A stretch of 64,000 bases of DNA from Eikenella halliae (lineage in GTDB: Bacteria; Pseudomonadota; Gammaproteobacteria; Burkholderiales; Neisseriaceae), in contig NZ_LXSQ01000019.1 in assembly GCF_001648475.1 (NCBI RefSeq), forward strand, positions 1-64,000, read 5' to 3'. This document shows positions 43,362 through 52,432 of the stretch, piece by piece; position 1 is the first letter of the stretch; every line of letters begins with the position of its first letter. The position numbers were made by a program, and so were the translations under genes. Below the pieces are notes generated by a model that searched no databases, was not told where the DNA came from, and saw only the letters and a program-made list of their open reading frames with translations.

Positions 43362-44255
43362 TCAGGTAGCCTGTTTGGCCAAAAAGTCCAAATAAAAGCT
43401 TTCCAGCGAAGCAAAGCCGAAACGGCAGGCTTCGGGGGCGTAGCCTTTATCTTGCAGCGCGGCCAGCAGTTCGGCGGGCGTATCGGTATCGAAATGCAGC
43501 GTGCCGTCGGCGGCGCGGCGGCCTTGCAGCGCGGCCAGCTCGGCATCGGGCAGCGGCGGCACGGTGCGCAAGGCCAGGCCGGATTGCCCGCCTTGGCGCA
43601 ACACCTCATGCAGGCCGCCGTGATACACCAGCCGCCCGCCGTACAGCAGCGCAATATCTCGGCACAACAGCTCGATTTCCTGCAAATAATGCGAGGTGTA
43701 AACCACCGTGATGCCCTGCCGCGTGAGCGCGGCCACGCTGTCCAAAATAAAGCGGCGCGATTCGGGGTCGATGCCCACGGTGATTTCGTCCAAAAAAATC
43801 AGCTTGGGGCGGTTGATGAGGCCGATGGCGAAGTTTAAGCGCCGCTTCAGGCCGCCGGAGAGGTGTTTGGCTAACTTGGCGCGGTGTTCGGCCAAACCGG
43901 CCTGCTCCAGCAGGGTTTTCAGGTAGCCTTCGTCGCGCACGGCATACAGCGCGGCGAAAAAGCGCATATTGTCCCACACCGAGAGCAGGGGATAAAAGGC
44001 GAAATCCTGCGGCACCAGCGAAATACGCTGCCGCTCTTTGGCCGGCAGCCTACCCAGCGGCACGCCGTCAAACAAAATCTGCCCGCCCTGCACCGGCAAC
44101 AGCCCGGCCAAAAGCGACATCAGCGTGGTTTTGCCCGCGCCGTTGGGGCCGAGCAGGCCCAGCGCCGCTCCTTCGACTATCGGCAGGCTCACGCCGTTGA
44201 GCGCGTTTTCCCGCGATTTGGGGTAGCGATAGGTAATTTCTTGTATTTCAATCAT
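43362..44255 (-). CDS. ABC transporter ATP-binding protein
   Basis: This 297-residue ATPase has Walker A GPNGAGKTT (about residues 36-44), the signature LSGGLKRRLN and Walker B LIFLDEITVGID. It probably drives the permease that follows on the same strand after about 96 bases. It ends LAKQAT-stop with the final codons from a DUS. The gene heads the operon to the ketosynthase. Confidence 0.9.
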   Translation of the reverse strand: MIEIQEITYRYPKSRENALNGVSLPIVEGAALGLLGPNGAGKTTLMSLLAGLLPVQGGQILFDGVPLGRLPAKERQRISLVPQDFAFYPLLSVWDNMRFFAALYAVRDEGYLKTLLEQAGLAEHRAKLAKHLSGGLKRRLNFAIGLINRPKLIFLDEITVGIDPESRRFILDSVAALTRQGITVVYTSHYLQEIELLCRDIALLYGGRLVYHGGLHEVLRQGGQSGLALRTVPPLPDAELAALQGRRAADGTLHFDTDTPAELLAALQDKGYAPEACRFGFASLESFYLDFLAKQAT

Positions 44256-44411
44256 AAATTTCTAAATTTTAAACCAAATCAGCGGCAGCCGGCCGTTTTG
44301 CCAGGCTACCTGAAAAATAAATCCGAATAATAGCCCAAATTCGCTTGAAACTGCCGCCCAAAGTTCCTACAATCGAATCTCCTTCTCAACCCAACCTCAA
44401 AGGATACTGAT

Positions 44412-45458
44412 ATGAGTACAATGAAAGCTGCAAGATGGTACGGCCGCCGCGACATCCGCGTGGAAGACGTAGCCGTTCCCGAAATCACACGCCCCTCCCA
44501 AGTGAAAATCGCTGTGAAATACACCGGCATCTGCGGCAGCGACCTGCACGAATACCTCGGCGGCCCTATCTTTATCCCGGTAGAGAAAGAGCATCCCTAT
44601 TCCGGCCGCAAAGCTCCGCTCACGCTCGGCCATGAATTTGCCGGCGAAATCGTGGAAGTGGGCGCGGACGTAACCAACGTAAAAGTGGGTGACCGCGTAA
44701 CCGTTGAGCCGATTTTGGCCAAAGACGGCCTCAAAGGCAAATACAACCTCGACAAAAACCTCGGCTTCGTCGGCCTGGCTGCCGACGGCGGCTTCACCAG
44801 CTACTGCGTGGTAGACGGCGAATTGTGCCACAAATTGCCCGACAGCATCGACTACGAACAAGGCGCGCTCACCGAGCCTGCCGCCGTGGCCCTGTATGCC
44901 GTGCGCCAGAGCAAACTGAAAGCCGGCGACACCGCCGCCGTATTCGGCTGTGGCCCCATCGGCCTGCTCACCATCGAAGCCCTGCGCGCTGCCGGCGCCA
45001 CCACCATCTACGCCGTCGAGCTTTCTCCCGAGCGCCAGGCCAAAGCCCGCGAACTGGGCGCCGTGGTCATCGATCCCTCCAAAGTAAACGTAGTAGAACA
45101 CATCAAAGCCGAAACCAATGGCGGCGTGAACGTATCGTTTGAAGTAACCGGTGTCGCCCCCGTGCTGAAACAGGCCATCGAAGCCGTGGAAAACGACGGC
45201 GAATGCGTGATCGTGAGCATTTGGGAAAACGAAGCCTCCATCCACCCGAACGAAATCGTGATCAAAGAAAAAACCGTGAAAGGCATCATCGCCTACCGCG
45301 ATATTTTCCCCGCCGTGCTGCAACTGATGGAACAAGGCTACTTCCCGAAAGACAAGCTGGTTACCAAACGCATCAAGCTGCAAGACATCGTGAGCGAAGG
45401 CTTTGAAGCGCTGGTGAAAGAGAAGAGCCAAGTGAAGATTTTGGTGTCTCCGAACTAA
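44412..45458 (+). CDS. (R,R)-butanediol dehydrogenase-like zinc enzyme
   Basis: This 348-residue medium-chain dehydrogenase probably interconverts 2,3-butanediol and acetoin. The catalytic zinc ligands lie in GICGSDLHEY (Cys38) and LTLGHEFAGE (His); GCGPIGLLTIE is the nucleotide site. The region KDGLKGKYNLDKNLGFVGL, where four structural-zinc cysteines usually lie, contains none, as in other butanediol dehydrogenases. AAAGGATACTGAT precedes the ATG. A hairpin terminator follows. Confidence 0.85.
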   Translation: MSTMKAARWYGRRDIRVEDVAVPEITRPSQVKIAVKYTGICGSDLHEYLGGPIFIPVEKEHPYSGRKAPLTLGHEFAGEIVEVGADVTNVKVGDRVTVEPILAKDGLKGKYNLDKNLGFVGLAADGGFTSYCVVDGELCHKLPDSIDYEQGALTEPAAVALYAVRQSKLKAGDTAAVFGCGPIGLLTIEALRAAGATTIYAVELSPERQAKARELGAVVIDPSKVNVVEHIKAETNGGVNVSFEVTGVAPVLKQAIEAVENDGECVIVSIWENEASIHPNEIVIKEKTVKGIIAYRDIFPAVLQLMEQGYFPKDKLVTKRIKLQDIVSEGFEALVKEKSQVKILVSPN

Positions 45459-45484
45459 GCGCACGGTTGGCTTAAACCGAACAG

Positions 45485-45515
45485 CCGCCCGCAGGGAAAC
45501 TTACGGGCGGTTTTT
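45485..45515 (+). terminator. Rho-independent terminator of the butanediol dehydrogenase gene
   Basis: CCGCCCG (45485-45491) and CGGGCGG (45504-45510) form a stem, followed by TTTTT. Confidence 0.8.
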
Positions 45516-45516
45516 C

Positions 45517-45558
45517 GTGAAAGGCTACCTGAAAAACAGTTTTCAGGTAGCCTTTCAC
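45517..45558. terminator. Extended inverted DUS pair
   Basis: GTGAAAGGCTACCTGAAAA (45517-45535) and TTTTCAGGTAGCCTTTCAC (45540-45558) make a 19-bp perfect stem. Confidence 0.75.
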
Positions 45559-45613
45559 GTTACAGGCATGCAGGGAACCGCATACGGCTTCAGATTACTT
45601 GGCAAACAACCGC

Positions 45614-45635
45614 GTGCGTGAGCTTACTCACGCAC
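45614..45635. repeat. Palindrome with CTTA loop
   Basis: GTGCGTGAG and CTCACGCAC are perfect complements around CTTA. Similar palindromes are known as interspersed REP-like sequences. It flanks the AT-rich gene on one side. Confidence 0.6.
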
Positions 45636-45675
45636 CCTACGTCGGGATTGGAAGTTTCATGCGGGCTACGGCTTG

Positions 45676-46287
45676 TTAAAATAAATATAAAGAACCAGCT
45701 GAATAATTAAAAGACTTTTCAAAACCATTGAGATTTTCTTCCAAAGACTCTTCAATATACGTTAAAGGATTATAAGATTGATCTTCCTGAGCAAACGAAT
45801 ATTTCCAACCACATGGTAAGTAGCCTGCATTCAATATCTTTAATAAGTTTCTATTAAAATCAATCAGCATTTCTTTATATACCTTAGATAAATAGAATTC
45901 TTGAAAAGCTCTAATTAAAGTTGGCATTAAAATATAATCCACAACACTTTCCTTTAACTTATATCTTAATAATACACTATTCAATGAATTACGATATTCA
46001 TCAAATATTCTCTTCCCTTCCACAGCCAACTCATTAATAATATTTTTATTTTTTGAATAAAAATCTAAGAAAGCTAACATATTATTGAAAACCTCAATAT
46101 CAATATTTGTCCATTCATCAGACCTCATAAGTTTATATGCTTGCTCTTTTCTTTTAACATGTTGAATATTAAAAGGCAAGAATATACGATCATCTAAATC
46201 ATGATCGTTTCCAATATTAGTTAACCAATTATTGATACAAATTGTTTTTTTAAACTCTTCAGACAGATATTGAATATCGAGCTTCAT
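45676..46287 (-). CDS. AT-rich orphan protein of unknown function
   Basis: The ATG at 46287 has AGG eight bases upstream; 46308 (MEIIGNV) is an alternative. The protein is about 203 residues, alpha-helical and lysine/asparagine/isoleucine-rich (KKTICINNWLTNIGNDHDLDDR). Base composition is far more AT-rich than any neighbour, and it holds no DUS. This suggests lateral transfer. It could be an immunity-type protein but no named family is recognised and no toxin partner is in view. Confidence 0.6.
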   Translation of the reverse strand: MKLDIQYLSEEFKKTICINNWLTNIGNDHDLDDRIFLPFNIQHVKRKEQAYKLMRSDEWTNIDIEVFNNMLAFLDFYSKNKNIINELAVEGKRIFDEYRNSLNSVLLRYKLKESVVDYILMPTLIRAFQEFYLSKVYKEMLIDFNRNLLKILNAGYLPCGWKYSFAQEDQSYNPLTYIEESLEENLNGFEKSFNYSAGSLYLF

Positions 46288-46369
46288 AACATTACCTATA
46301 ATTTCCATATTTTAAACGATTAACGTTACCTTTTTTGATTTATGCGTCCCGGTATCCTAGCAAGAGTAG

Positions 46370-46397
46370 GTTGGGTTAGCCGCAGGCGTAACCCAAC
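46370..46397. repeat. GC-rich palindrome (REP-like)
   Basis: GTTGGGTTA (46370-46378) and TAACCCAAC (46389-46397) are perfect complements around GCCGCAGGCG. It flanks the AT-rich gene on the other side. Confidence 0.6.
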
Positions 46398-46472
46398 AAA
46401 TAAAGCGAATGTTGAGCTTCACCGCCCCAGCTACCGGCCATCCATAGCGTTTACAAGCTTTCAGGTAGCCCA

Positions 46473-47765
46473 TTATGCCCGCATGGATTCAAACAATCGG
46501 AAATAATCGGGAAAGGTTTTGTTCACACATTGCGGATCGTTGATATACACGGGCACGCCGAGCAGGGAAACCAGCGAGAAGCACATGGCCATGCGGTGGT
46601 CGTCGTAGGTGTCGATACGGGCGTTGGCGGCCAAGCGGGGCGGCGGGGTGATGTGGATGGCTTCGGCTTCCTCTTCCACCCGTGCGCCGAGTTTGCACAG
46701 TTCGGCGGCCATAGCGGCGATGCGGTCGGTTTCTTTCACGCGCCACGAGCCGATGTTGCGCAGGCTGCAACGCGCGCCGGCCGCAAGGGCCACCACGGCC
46801 AGGGTCATTGCCGCATCGGGGATGTGGTTGGCATCCAAATCAAAGGGGCGGATGCGCTGGCCGGGGCGGCGGGCTACCTGAATATAATTTTCGCCCCACT
46901 CCACGGCGGCGCCGATTTTTTCCAGCTCGGCGGCAAACGCGGTGTCGCCCTGGATGCTGTGCCGCCCGATGCCGTACACGCGCACGGGGGCGGCTGCAAG
47001 CAGGCCGGCGGCGAGGAAATAGGACGCGCCGGAGGCATCGCCTTCCACATGGAGGGTGGCCGGGGCGTGGTAGCGGGCGCTTTCAGGTAGCCTGAACAGG
47101 CGGTGGCTGTCGTGGGCTACCTGAATGCCGAATTGCGCCATCAATTTGAGCGTGATGTCGATATAGGGTTGGGAAATCAGCTCGCCCTGCACTTCGATTT
47201 CGTGCGCCCGGCCGGTGAGCGGCAGCGCCATCAGGAGGGCGGTGAGGAATTGGCTGGACACGTTGCCGCGCACGGCAATGCGGCTCTGGCCGCCGGCCTG
47301 CCGTTCGTTGATGTGCAGCGGCGGATAGCCTTCCCGGCCTTCGTAGCGGATAGTTGCCCCGGCTTGGCGCAGGGCATCGACCAAATCGCCGATGGGGCGC
47401 TCGTGCATCCGCGACACGCCGTGCAGGCGGTAGTCGCCGCCGAGCAGGGCCAGGGCGGCGGTGAGCGGGCGGAAGGCAGTGCCGGCGTTGCCGAGGAACA
47501 AATCGGCCTGCCGCTGCGGGAAACGGCCGCCGCAGCCGTGCACGGTGTAGCTGCCGCCGCCATGATGTTCGATGCGGACGCCGAGGCTTTGCAGCGCAGC
47601 GAGCATGTGGCGGGTGTCGTCGGCATCGAGCAGGTTTTCAATGCGGCAGGCATTGTCGGACAGGGCGGCCAACAGTAGGCTGCGATTGCTGATGCTTTTG
47701 GAGCCGGGCAACGTGATGGCGGCGGGGCGCAGGCGGGCGGCGGGTAGATAGAGGGAATCGGTCAT
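46473..47765 (-). CDS. aroA: 3-phosphoshikimate 1-carboxyvinyltransferase (EPSP synthase)
   Basis: This 430-residue shikimate-pathway enzyme joins PEP and shikimate-3-phosphate. Hallmarks are LPGSKSISNRSLLLAAL (about residues 19-35), LFLGNAGTAFRPLTAAL (about 89-105) and the C-terminal DDHRMAMCF. The DUS sites inside it are translated as FRLPESA, VAHDS and YIQVARRPG. Start ATG 47765. Length and motifs are normal. Confidence 0.96.
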   Translation of the reverse strand: MTDSLYLPAARLRPAAITLPGSKSISNRSLLLAALSDNACRIENLLDADDTRHMLAALQSLGVRIEHHGGGSYTVHGCGGRFPQRQADLFLGNAGTAFRPLTAALALLGGDYRLHGVSRMHERPIGDLVDALRQAGATIRYEGREGYPPLHINERQAGGQSRIAVRGNVSSQFLTALLMALPLTGRAHEIEVQGELISQPYIDITLKLMAQFGIQVAHDSHRLFRLPESARYHAPATLHVEGDASGASYFLAAGLLAAAPVRVYGIGRHSIQGDTAFAAELEKIGAAVEWGENYIQVARRPGQRIRPFDLDANHIPDAAMTLAVVALAAGARCSLRNIGSWRVKETDRIAAMAAELCKLGARVEEEAEAIHITPPPRLAANARIDTYDDHRMAMCFSLVSLLGVPVYINDPQCVNKTFPDYFRLFESMRA

Positions 47766-47885
47766 GATGGGATGGGCTTGGGATAGGGAGGGAGGATGGC
47801 TGCAAACAGGCAGCGGGTTTTATAGTGGGATGGCTGCTTTCAGGTAGCCTTTGTGTTTTCGGGCTACCTGAAATTTTGGCGGGTT

Positions 47886-47991
47886 TATAGTGGATTAAAA
47901 TAAGGATGGGACAAGGCGGCAAGCCGCAGATAGTATGAGCAATACGGCAAGGCGAGCCAACGCTGTAGCATTCTTATTTTAATCCACTATA
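47886..47991. mobile_element. Correia-like element, AAAATAAG arms
   Basis: TATAGTGGATTAAAATAAGGATG and GCATTCTTATTTTAATCCACTATA are the arms; the core is in the reverse orientation relative to the 7451 copy. Confidence 0.85.
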
Positions 47992-48041
47992 TTTTTCAGG
48001 TAGCCTCTTTCTTGGCCTACAGGCTACCTGAAACAAGCGCC

Positions 48042-49706
48042 CTACTCTGCCGCCGCCATTTCCAGCATTTCGGCGGCATGGCGGCGGGTGGTGTCGGTGA
48101 GGGTTTCGCCGCCGAGCATGCGGGCGATTTCTTCGACGCGCGCACTGCCTTCGAGCTCGCGGATGGTGCTCACGGTTTGCCCGCCGTCACTGTGTTTGCT
48201 AACCTGCCAATGCTGCGCGCCGCAGGCGGCCACTTGCGGCAGGTGGGTAACGGCGAGTACTTGGTGCTGCCGACCCAACGTGCGCAGGGCGCGGCCGACG
48301 GTTTCGGCCACGCCGCCGCCGATGCCGCTGTCTACTTCGTCAAAAATCAGGGTGGGAATCTGCGTGTATTGGCTGGCGGTGACCTGCAGGGCCAGGCTGA
48401 TGCGAGCCAGTTCGCCGCCGGAGGCGACTTTGTTCAACGGCCGCAAAGGGCTGCCTTGGTTGGCGGCTACCTGAAACTGCACCTGCTCCAGCCCGTATGC
48501 CTGCGCTTCGCACGGAATAAGCTCGATGTGGAAACGTGCGCCGCGCATGGAAAGCTGCTGCATGTGTTCGGTGGTTTCTTCGGCCAATTTGGCGGCGGCC
48601 TGCTGCCTTTGGGCGGACAGCTCGCGCGCAGGCTGCTGGTAGGCGACTTCGGCCAGGCGCACTTGTTTGCGCAGGGCTTCGATGTCGGCGGCGGCTTCGG
48701 AATCGGCCAAATCCTGCTGCAACTGCGCCAGGCGGGCGGGCAATTCTTCGGGCTCGATGCGGTGGCGGCGGGCGGCAGACATCAGTTCGGCCATGCGCTC
48801 TTCCTGCGCAGCCAATTCGGCGGGGTTGATGTCGGCACGGGCGGCCACGCTGTGCATGTGGCTGCTGATTTCGCCCAACTCGGCTTCGATGCTGTCGAGC
48901 ATTTCCAAGCTTTCGGCAAAACGCGGTTCGATGCCGGAGAGGCTTTCCAGCTGGCGGCGGCAGCGCCCGGCCAGGCTGTGCAGGCCGTTGTCGCCGTCGA
49001 TGTGGGCGGCCACTTCTTCGGCGGCCTGCAACAGTTCGGCGGCGTGCGCCAGGCTGTCGTAGCTTTGCGAAAGCTGCGCCCATTCGCCTTCCACCGGGGC
49101 AAGTTTTTCCATTTCGCCCACCTGCCAGGCCAGCCGTTCGCGCTCTTCGGCCAAACGCTCACCCTCGGCCTCAGCGGTGGCCAAATCCTCCTGCGCCTGC
49201 CGCCATTGCCGATAAGCGGCTTGCACTTGTTCGGCCAAGGGTTTGCTGTTGGCAAAAGCGTCCAGCAGATTGTGCTGCACGGCTTCGCTGTTGAGCGAGT
49301 GGTGCGCGCTTTGGCCGTGGATGTCCACCAGGCGGCTGCCGATTTGGCGCAGTTGGGCCAGGGTGGCGGCCTGATTGTTGATGAAACTGCGGCTGCGGCC
49401 TTTGCTGTCGATGGTGCGGCGGATGGAAAGCTCGACCTCGTCTGCGCCGAGCAAGCCTTGCTTCGCCAGTTCGGTTCGCAATTCGGGCAGGCCGCTCAAA
49501 TCAAACAGGGCGGAAAGCTGCGCTTCGGGGCAGCCGTGGCGGATTTGGCTGTAGTCGGCCTTGTCGCCGAGCAGCAGGCTGAGCGCATCCAGCGTAATGG
49601 ATTTACCGGCGCCGGTTTCGCCGGTGAGCACGGTAAAGCCGGGCTGGAAATCCAAATGGAGTTGCTCAACAATCACAAAATCGCGCAAAGAGAGGGCAAG
49701 CAGCAT
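48042..49706 (-). CDS. recN: DNA repair protein RecN
   Basis: This 554-residue SMC-like ATPase handles double-strand breaks. Walker A is LTGETGAGKSITLDAL (about residues 29-44). A long coiled coil fills the middle (about 150-365), and the C-terminal ABC signature and Walker B appear as LRPLNKVASGGELARISLALQV and PTLIFDEVDSGIGG. The start MLLALSLRDFVIV is the family start. It ends near a DUS before the 47886 element. Confidence 0.96.
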   Translation of the reverse strand: MLLALSLRDFVIVEQLHLDFQPGFTVLTGETGAGKSITLDALSLLLGDKADYSQIRHGCPEAQLSALFDLSGLPELRTELAKQGLLGADEVELSIRRTIDSKGRSRSFINNQAATLAQLRQIGSRLVDIHGQSAHHSLNSEAVQHNLLDAFANSKPLAEQVQAAYRQWRQAQEDLATAEAEGERLAEERERLAWQVGEMEKLAPVEGEWAQLSQSYDSLAHAAELLQAAEEVAAHIDGDNGLHSLAGRCRRQLESLSGIEPRFAESLEMLDSIEAELGEISSHMHSVAARADINPAELAAQEERMAELMSAARRHRIEPEELPARLAQLQQDLADSEAAADIEALRKQVRLAEVAYQQPARELSAQRQQAAAKLAEETTEHMQQLSMRGARFHIELIPCEAQAYGLEQVQFQVAANQGSPLRPLNKVASGGELARISLALQVTASQYTQIPTLIFDEVDSGIGGGVAETVGRALRTLGRQHQVLAVTHLPQVAACGAQHWQVSKHSDGGQTVSTIRELEGSARVEEIARMLGGETLTDTTRRHAAEMLEMAAAE

Positions 49707-49745
49707 GGTGTTCTCGAAAGGAAAGGGTGAGGCGGATTATATAAC

Positions 49746-49798
49746 AGGCTACCTGAAAACCGAGAGGCTACCTGAAAACGGTTTTTCAGGTAGCCTTT
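49746..49798. terminator. Triple DUS hairpin after ftsY
   Basis: AGGCTACCTGAAAA (49746) and a second copy (49765) face TTTTTCAGGTAGCCT (49783-49797), between ftsY (ends 49816) and recN. Confidence 0.55.
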
Positions 49799-49815
49799 TG
49801 CTGTGCATAGTGGAA

Positions 49816-51252
49816 TTACAGCAGTGCGTCTACAAACTCGCGGGCGTTGAACGGGCGCAAGTCGTCGATGCCTTCGCCCACGCCGATAAAGCGCACCGGC
49901 ACGGGGCGACGGCTGGCGAGTGCGGCCAGTACGCCGCCTTTGGCTGTGCCGTCGAGCTTGGTCACGATGAGGCCGGTAAGCCCCAGCGCGTCATCGAAGG
50001 CAATCACTTGGTTCACAGCGTTCTGCCCGATATTGGCATCCAGCACCACCACGATTTCGTGCGGCGCGTCGGGCATGGATTTCTGCAACACGCGCTTCAC
50101 TTTTTTGATTTCTTCCATCAAATGGGTTTGCGTAGGCAGGCGGCCGGCGGTGTCGGCCAGCACGATGTCGATACCGCGTGCTTTGGCGGCTTCCACAGCA
50201 TCAAAGCAGACGGCGGCAGAATCGCCGGAGGCTTGGGAAATCACGGTAACGCCATTGCGCTCGCCCCATTCGGCCAGCTGTTCGCGGGCAGCAGCGCGGA
50301 AAGTGTCGCCGGCAGCCAGCAACACGCTTTTGCCCTGGCCTTGGAAATATTTGGCCAGCTTACCGATGGAAGTGGTTTTGCCTGCGCCATTGATGCCGGC
50401 GAGCATAATCACAAACGGCCGTTTGCCTGCGGGCAAGGTCAGCGGCTGTTCCAGCGGTTTAATCAGCTCGTAGATGGCCTCTTTCAATGCGCCGCGCAGT
50501 TCTTCGCCGTCTTTCAAGCCGCGCAGGCTCACGCGCTGGCGCACTTCTTCCATCAGATGCTCGGTGGCTTCAATGCCCATATCGCTGGTGAGCAGCACGG
50601 TTTCCAGCTCTTCATACAGGTCTTCATCTATCTTACCGCCGCCAAACACGCTGGCCAGCGACTTGGCCATCTGCTGGCGCGATTTGCTCAAGCCTTGCTT
50701 GAGTCGGGCAGCCCAGCCAAGCGAGGCCGGCTGCTCTGGAACTGGCTCGACAGCGGCTTGGTCGGTACTGGATGGCACTACAGATTCCACAACTACTTGT
50801 TCGCTGACTGCTTGCTCGTTGCTTGCCTGCCCATCAGCGTCGCACTTATCGAACGCGGCAGCTTCTTCGGCTTTAGCCGCGGATGTTTCGCCCATTGCTT
50901 GTTCGGCTGTTTCTACAATAGGCAAGGCATTGGCCGTTTCATCTGTCTGTGTTGCAGCGAGGCCTGGTTCCAACAGAGTTTCCAGTGGTGCGGGCGCTGC
51001 TTCAGCGCTTACCACTTCTGTGCTTGCGGTTTTGTGTGCCGATGCTTCCTTGGCTAAATCAGTCGATTCCGATTCGGCCGCAGGCATTGCATCATCCGGC
51101 GCTTGGGCAGCGGCTTGCTCTGCGGTTTCTGAGGCCGGTTGTGCCGCAACCTCTTCGGTTTGCACTGCTTCTTCAACCGCCTGTACCAACTCGGCTTCCT
51201 GTTGCTGGGCGGCAGGTTGCGCTTTGCGCTTTCTAAAAAATCCAAATACCAT
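49816..51252 (-). CDS. ftsY: Signal recognition particle receptor FtsY
   Basis: ATG 51252 (MVFGFFRKRKAQ) is chosen because other FtsY proteins start like this; the frame to 51276 adds eight residues. The 478-residue GTPase has an acidic, Ala/Glu/Gln-rich N-terminal A region (to about 165), a helical N domain, and the G domain: AGINGAGKTTSIGKLA, DTAGRLPT, TKLDGTAKGG. It docks ribosome-nascent chains at the membrane. Confidence 0.96.
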   Translation of the reverse strand: MVFGFFRKRKAQPAAQQQEAELVQAVEEAVQTEEVAAQPASETAEQAAAQAPDDAMPAAESESTDLAKEASAHKTASTEVVSAEAAPAPLETLLEPGLAATQTDETANALPIVETAEQAMGETSAAKAEEAAAFDKCDADGQASNEQAVSEQVVVESVVPSSTDQAAVEPVPEQPASLGWAARLKQGLSKSRQQMAKSLASVFGGGKIDEDLYEELETVLLTSDMGIEATEHLMEEVRQRVSLRGLKDGEELRGALKEAIYELIKPLEQPLTLPAGKRPFVIMLAGINGAGKTTSIGKLAKYFQGQGKSVLLAAGDTFRAAAREQLAEWGERNGVTVISQASGDSAAVCFDAVEAAKARGIDIVLADTAGRLPTQTHLMEEIKKVKRVLQKSMPDAPHEIVVVLDANIGQNAVNQVIAFDDALGLTGLIVTKLDGTAKGGVLAALASRRPVPVRFIGVGEGIDDLRPFNAREFVDALL

Positions 51253-51302
51253 CGGTTGGCTATACTCCATAAACAAACCGGTTTACCAACCGGCAATGGA
51301 AC

Positions 51303-51345
51303 AAAGGCTACCTGAAACAGATTGGCTGTATTTTCAGGTAGCCTG
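51303..51345. terminator. Inverted DUS pair after the Roadblock operon
   Basis: AAAGGCTACCTGAAA (51303-51317) faces TTTTCAGGTAGCCT (51331-51344). It ends the operon that runs leftwards from 55620. Confidence 0.65.
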
Positions 51346-51378
51346 GCGTGCGGCAATCATTGCGTATTGGAGAGGCGT

Positions 51379-51747
51379 TTAGCTGCTTTCCAAATCCACA
51401 ATGCTGCGGGCTGCACGGCGGGCGTCGAGCAGAATCAGGCCCAGTTTGGCGCTTTCGCGGGCGGTTACCACCAATACGGTGTCCTCGCCGGCCTGAATCA
51501 GCAGAATGTAGCCGTCGGTGCCTTTCACAATCACCTGCTCCAATTCGCCACACAACAGCTCTTTGGTGGTACGGTTACCCAAGGCCAGCAGGGCTGCAGA
51601 CATCGCACCCACGCGGTCAGGGTCGATATTGGCTTGTAGCATGGAGGCAATCGGCAAGCCGTCGCTGGAAATAACGGCGGAAGCGGTAATATCAACAGAC
51701 GAGCTGTTCAAATCGCTCAATACGGAAGAAACTAATTGTTGTTGCAT
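51379..51747 (-). CDS. Roadblock/LC7 domain protein
   Basis: ATG 51747 (MQQQLVSSVLSDLN) gives 122 residues; an alternative start at 51762 adds five. The pattern SAVISSDGLPIASMLQ, a central hydrophobic helix and LLIQAGEDTVLVVTA fits a Roadblock/LC7 (MglB-like) fold. Such proteins act as GAPs or platforms for small GTPases. It is the last gene of the operon, whose other members include a GTPase. Confidence 0.8.
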   Translation of the reverse strand: MQQQLVSSVLSDLNSSSVDITASAVISSDGLPIASMLQANIDPDRVGAMSAALLALGNRTTKELLCGELEQVIVKGTDGYILLIQAGEDTVLVVTARESAKLGLILLDARRAARSIVDLESS

Positions 51748-51770
51748 ATCGTGTTTTCCCAATAATTTAA

Positions 51771-52430
51771 TCAGAATGTTTCAATTTGGTTCGCAGAATC
51801 AACGATTTGATACAGCGCCCGCACCAAAGATACAAATTCGTCTTTATGCAGCTGCGGCACGCCGCCAGTCACCAGGATAAATTTCAAATCACCGATATAC
51901 AGCGGGAAGAAGGTCAGCTCACTTTGGCCTGACGGATCACAAATGCCCACCGCGTTGTGGTAGATGTTCAAGTTGTTCTTAATCAGTAGGCTGTGCTGTT
52001 CATACAGGCGTACGGCTTCACTGGCCAGCACGGCGATTTCTTCGGCAGCTTCGTGGTTGAAACCGGAACTGGAGAAATAGAAACCGTCTTGATCCACCAA
52101 CAATGCTTTTTGCACATCAGAAAGATGCATCAAGATATTGGGCAGGCCGGTACCGCTGAGCAAATCGGTTTTTTTGTCCGGCTCGTCTTCGCCATACAAA
52201 AATTCCAAACGCTGCATGCGGTACAACAAGTTGAGCGCAGCATCAATATCATTGGTTTGCGCCCAGCGCAATACGTTTTCGCGGCTAACGGTTTCCTGCT
52301 CGCCGGCTTGCAAAATACCGCCCAGCAGAGTACGGCTGGCGCTTTGGCCTTTATTGGAAACTGCATAATATGCGCCGGCAGGAGTTACTCGTGGGTATAG
52401 ATTAGGCTGCAAAAGTAGTGTCGAATCCAT
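51771..52430 (-). CDS. Roadblock-like partner protein, hypothetical
   Basis: This 219-residue protein starts MDSTLLLQPNLYPRVTPAGAYYAVSNKGQS. The C-terminal half (about 95-219) has the Roadblock-like pattern ALLVDQDGFYFSSSGFNHEAAEEIAVLASEAVRLYEQHSL with LTFFPLYIGDLKFILVTGG. The N-terminal part is helical and could contact the GTPase. Its start is 2 bases after the GTPase stop. It may form a heterodimer with the 51379 product. Confidence 0.6.
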   Translation of the reverse strand: MDSTLLLQPNLYPRVTPAGAYYAVSNKGQSASRTLLGGILQAGEQETVSRENVLRWAQTNDIDAALNLLYRMQRLEFLYGEDEPDKKTDLLSGTGLPNILMHLSDVQKALLVDQDGFYFSSSGFNHEAAEEIAVLASEAVRLYEQHSLLIKNNLNIYHNAVGICDPSGQSELTFFPLYIGDLKFILVTGGVPQLHKDEFVSLVRALYQIVDSANQIETF

Positions 52431-52432
52431 TT

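Noticed and set aside
48012..49730. Plus-strand frame opposite recN
   Set aside because: Antisense shadow in a GC-rich gene.
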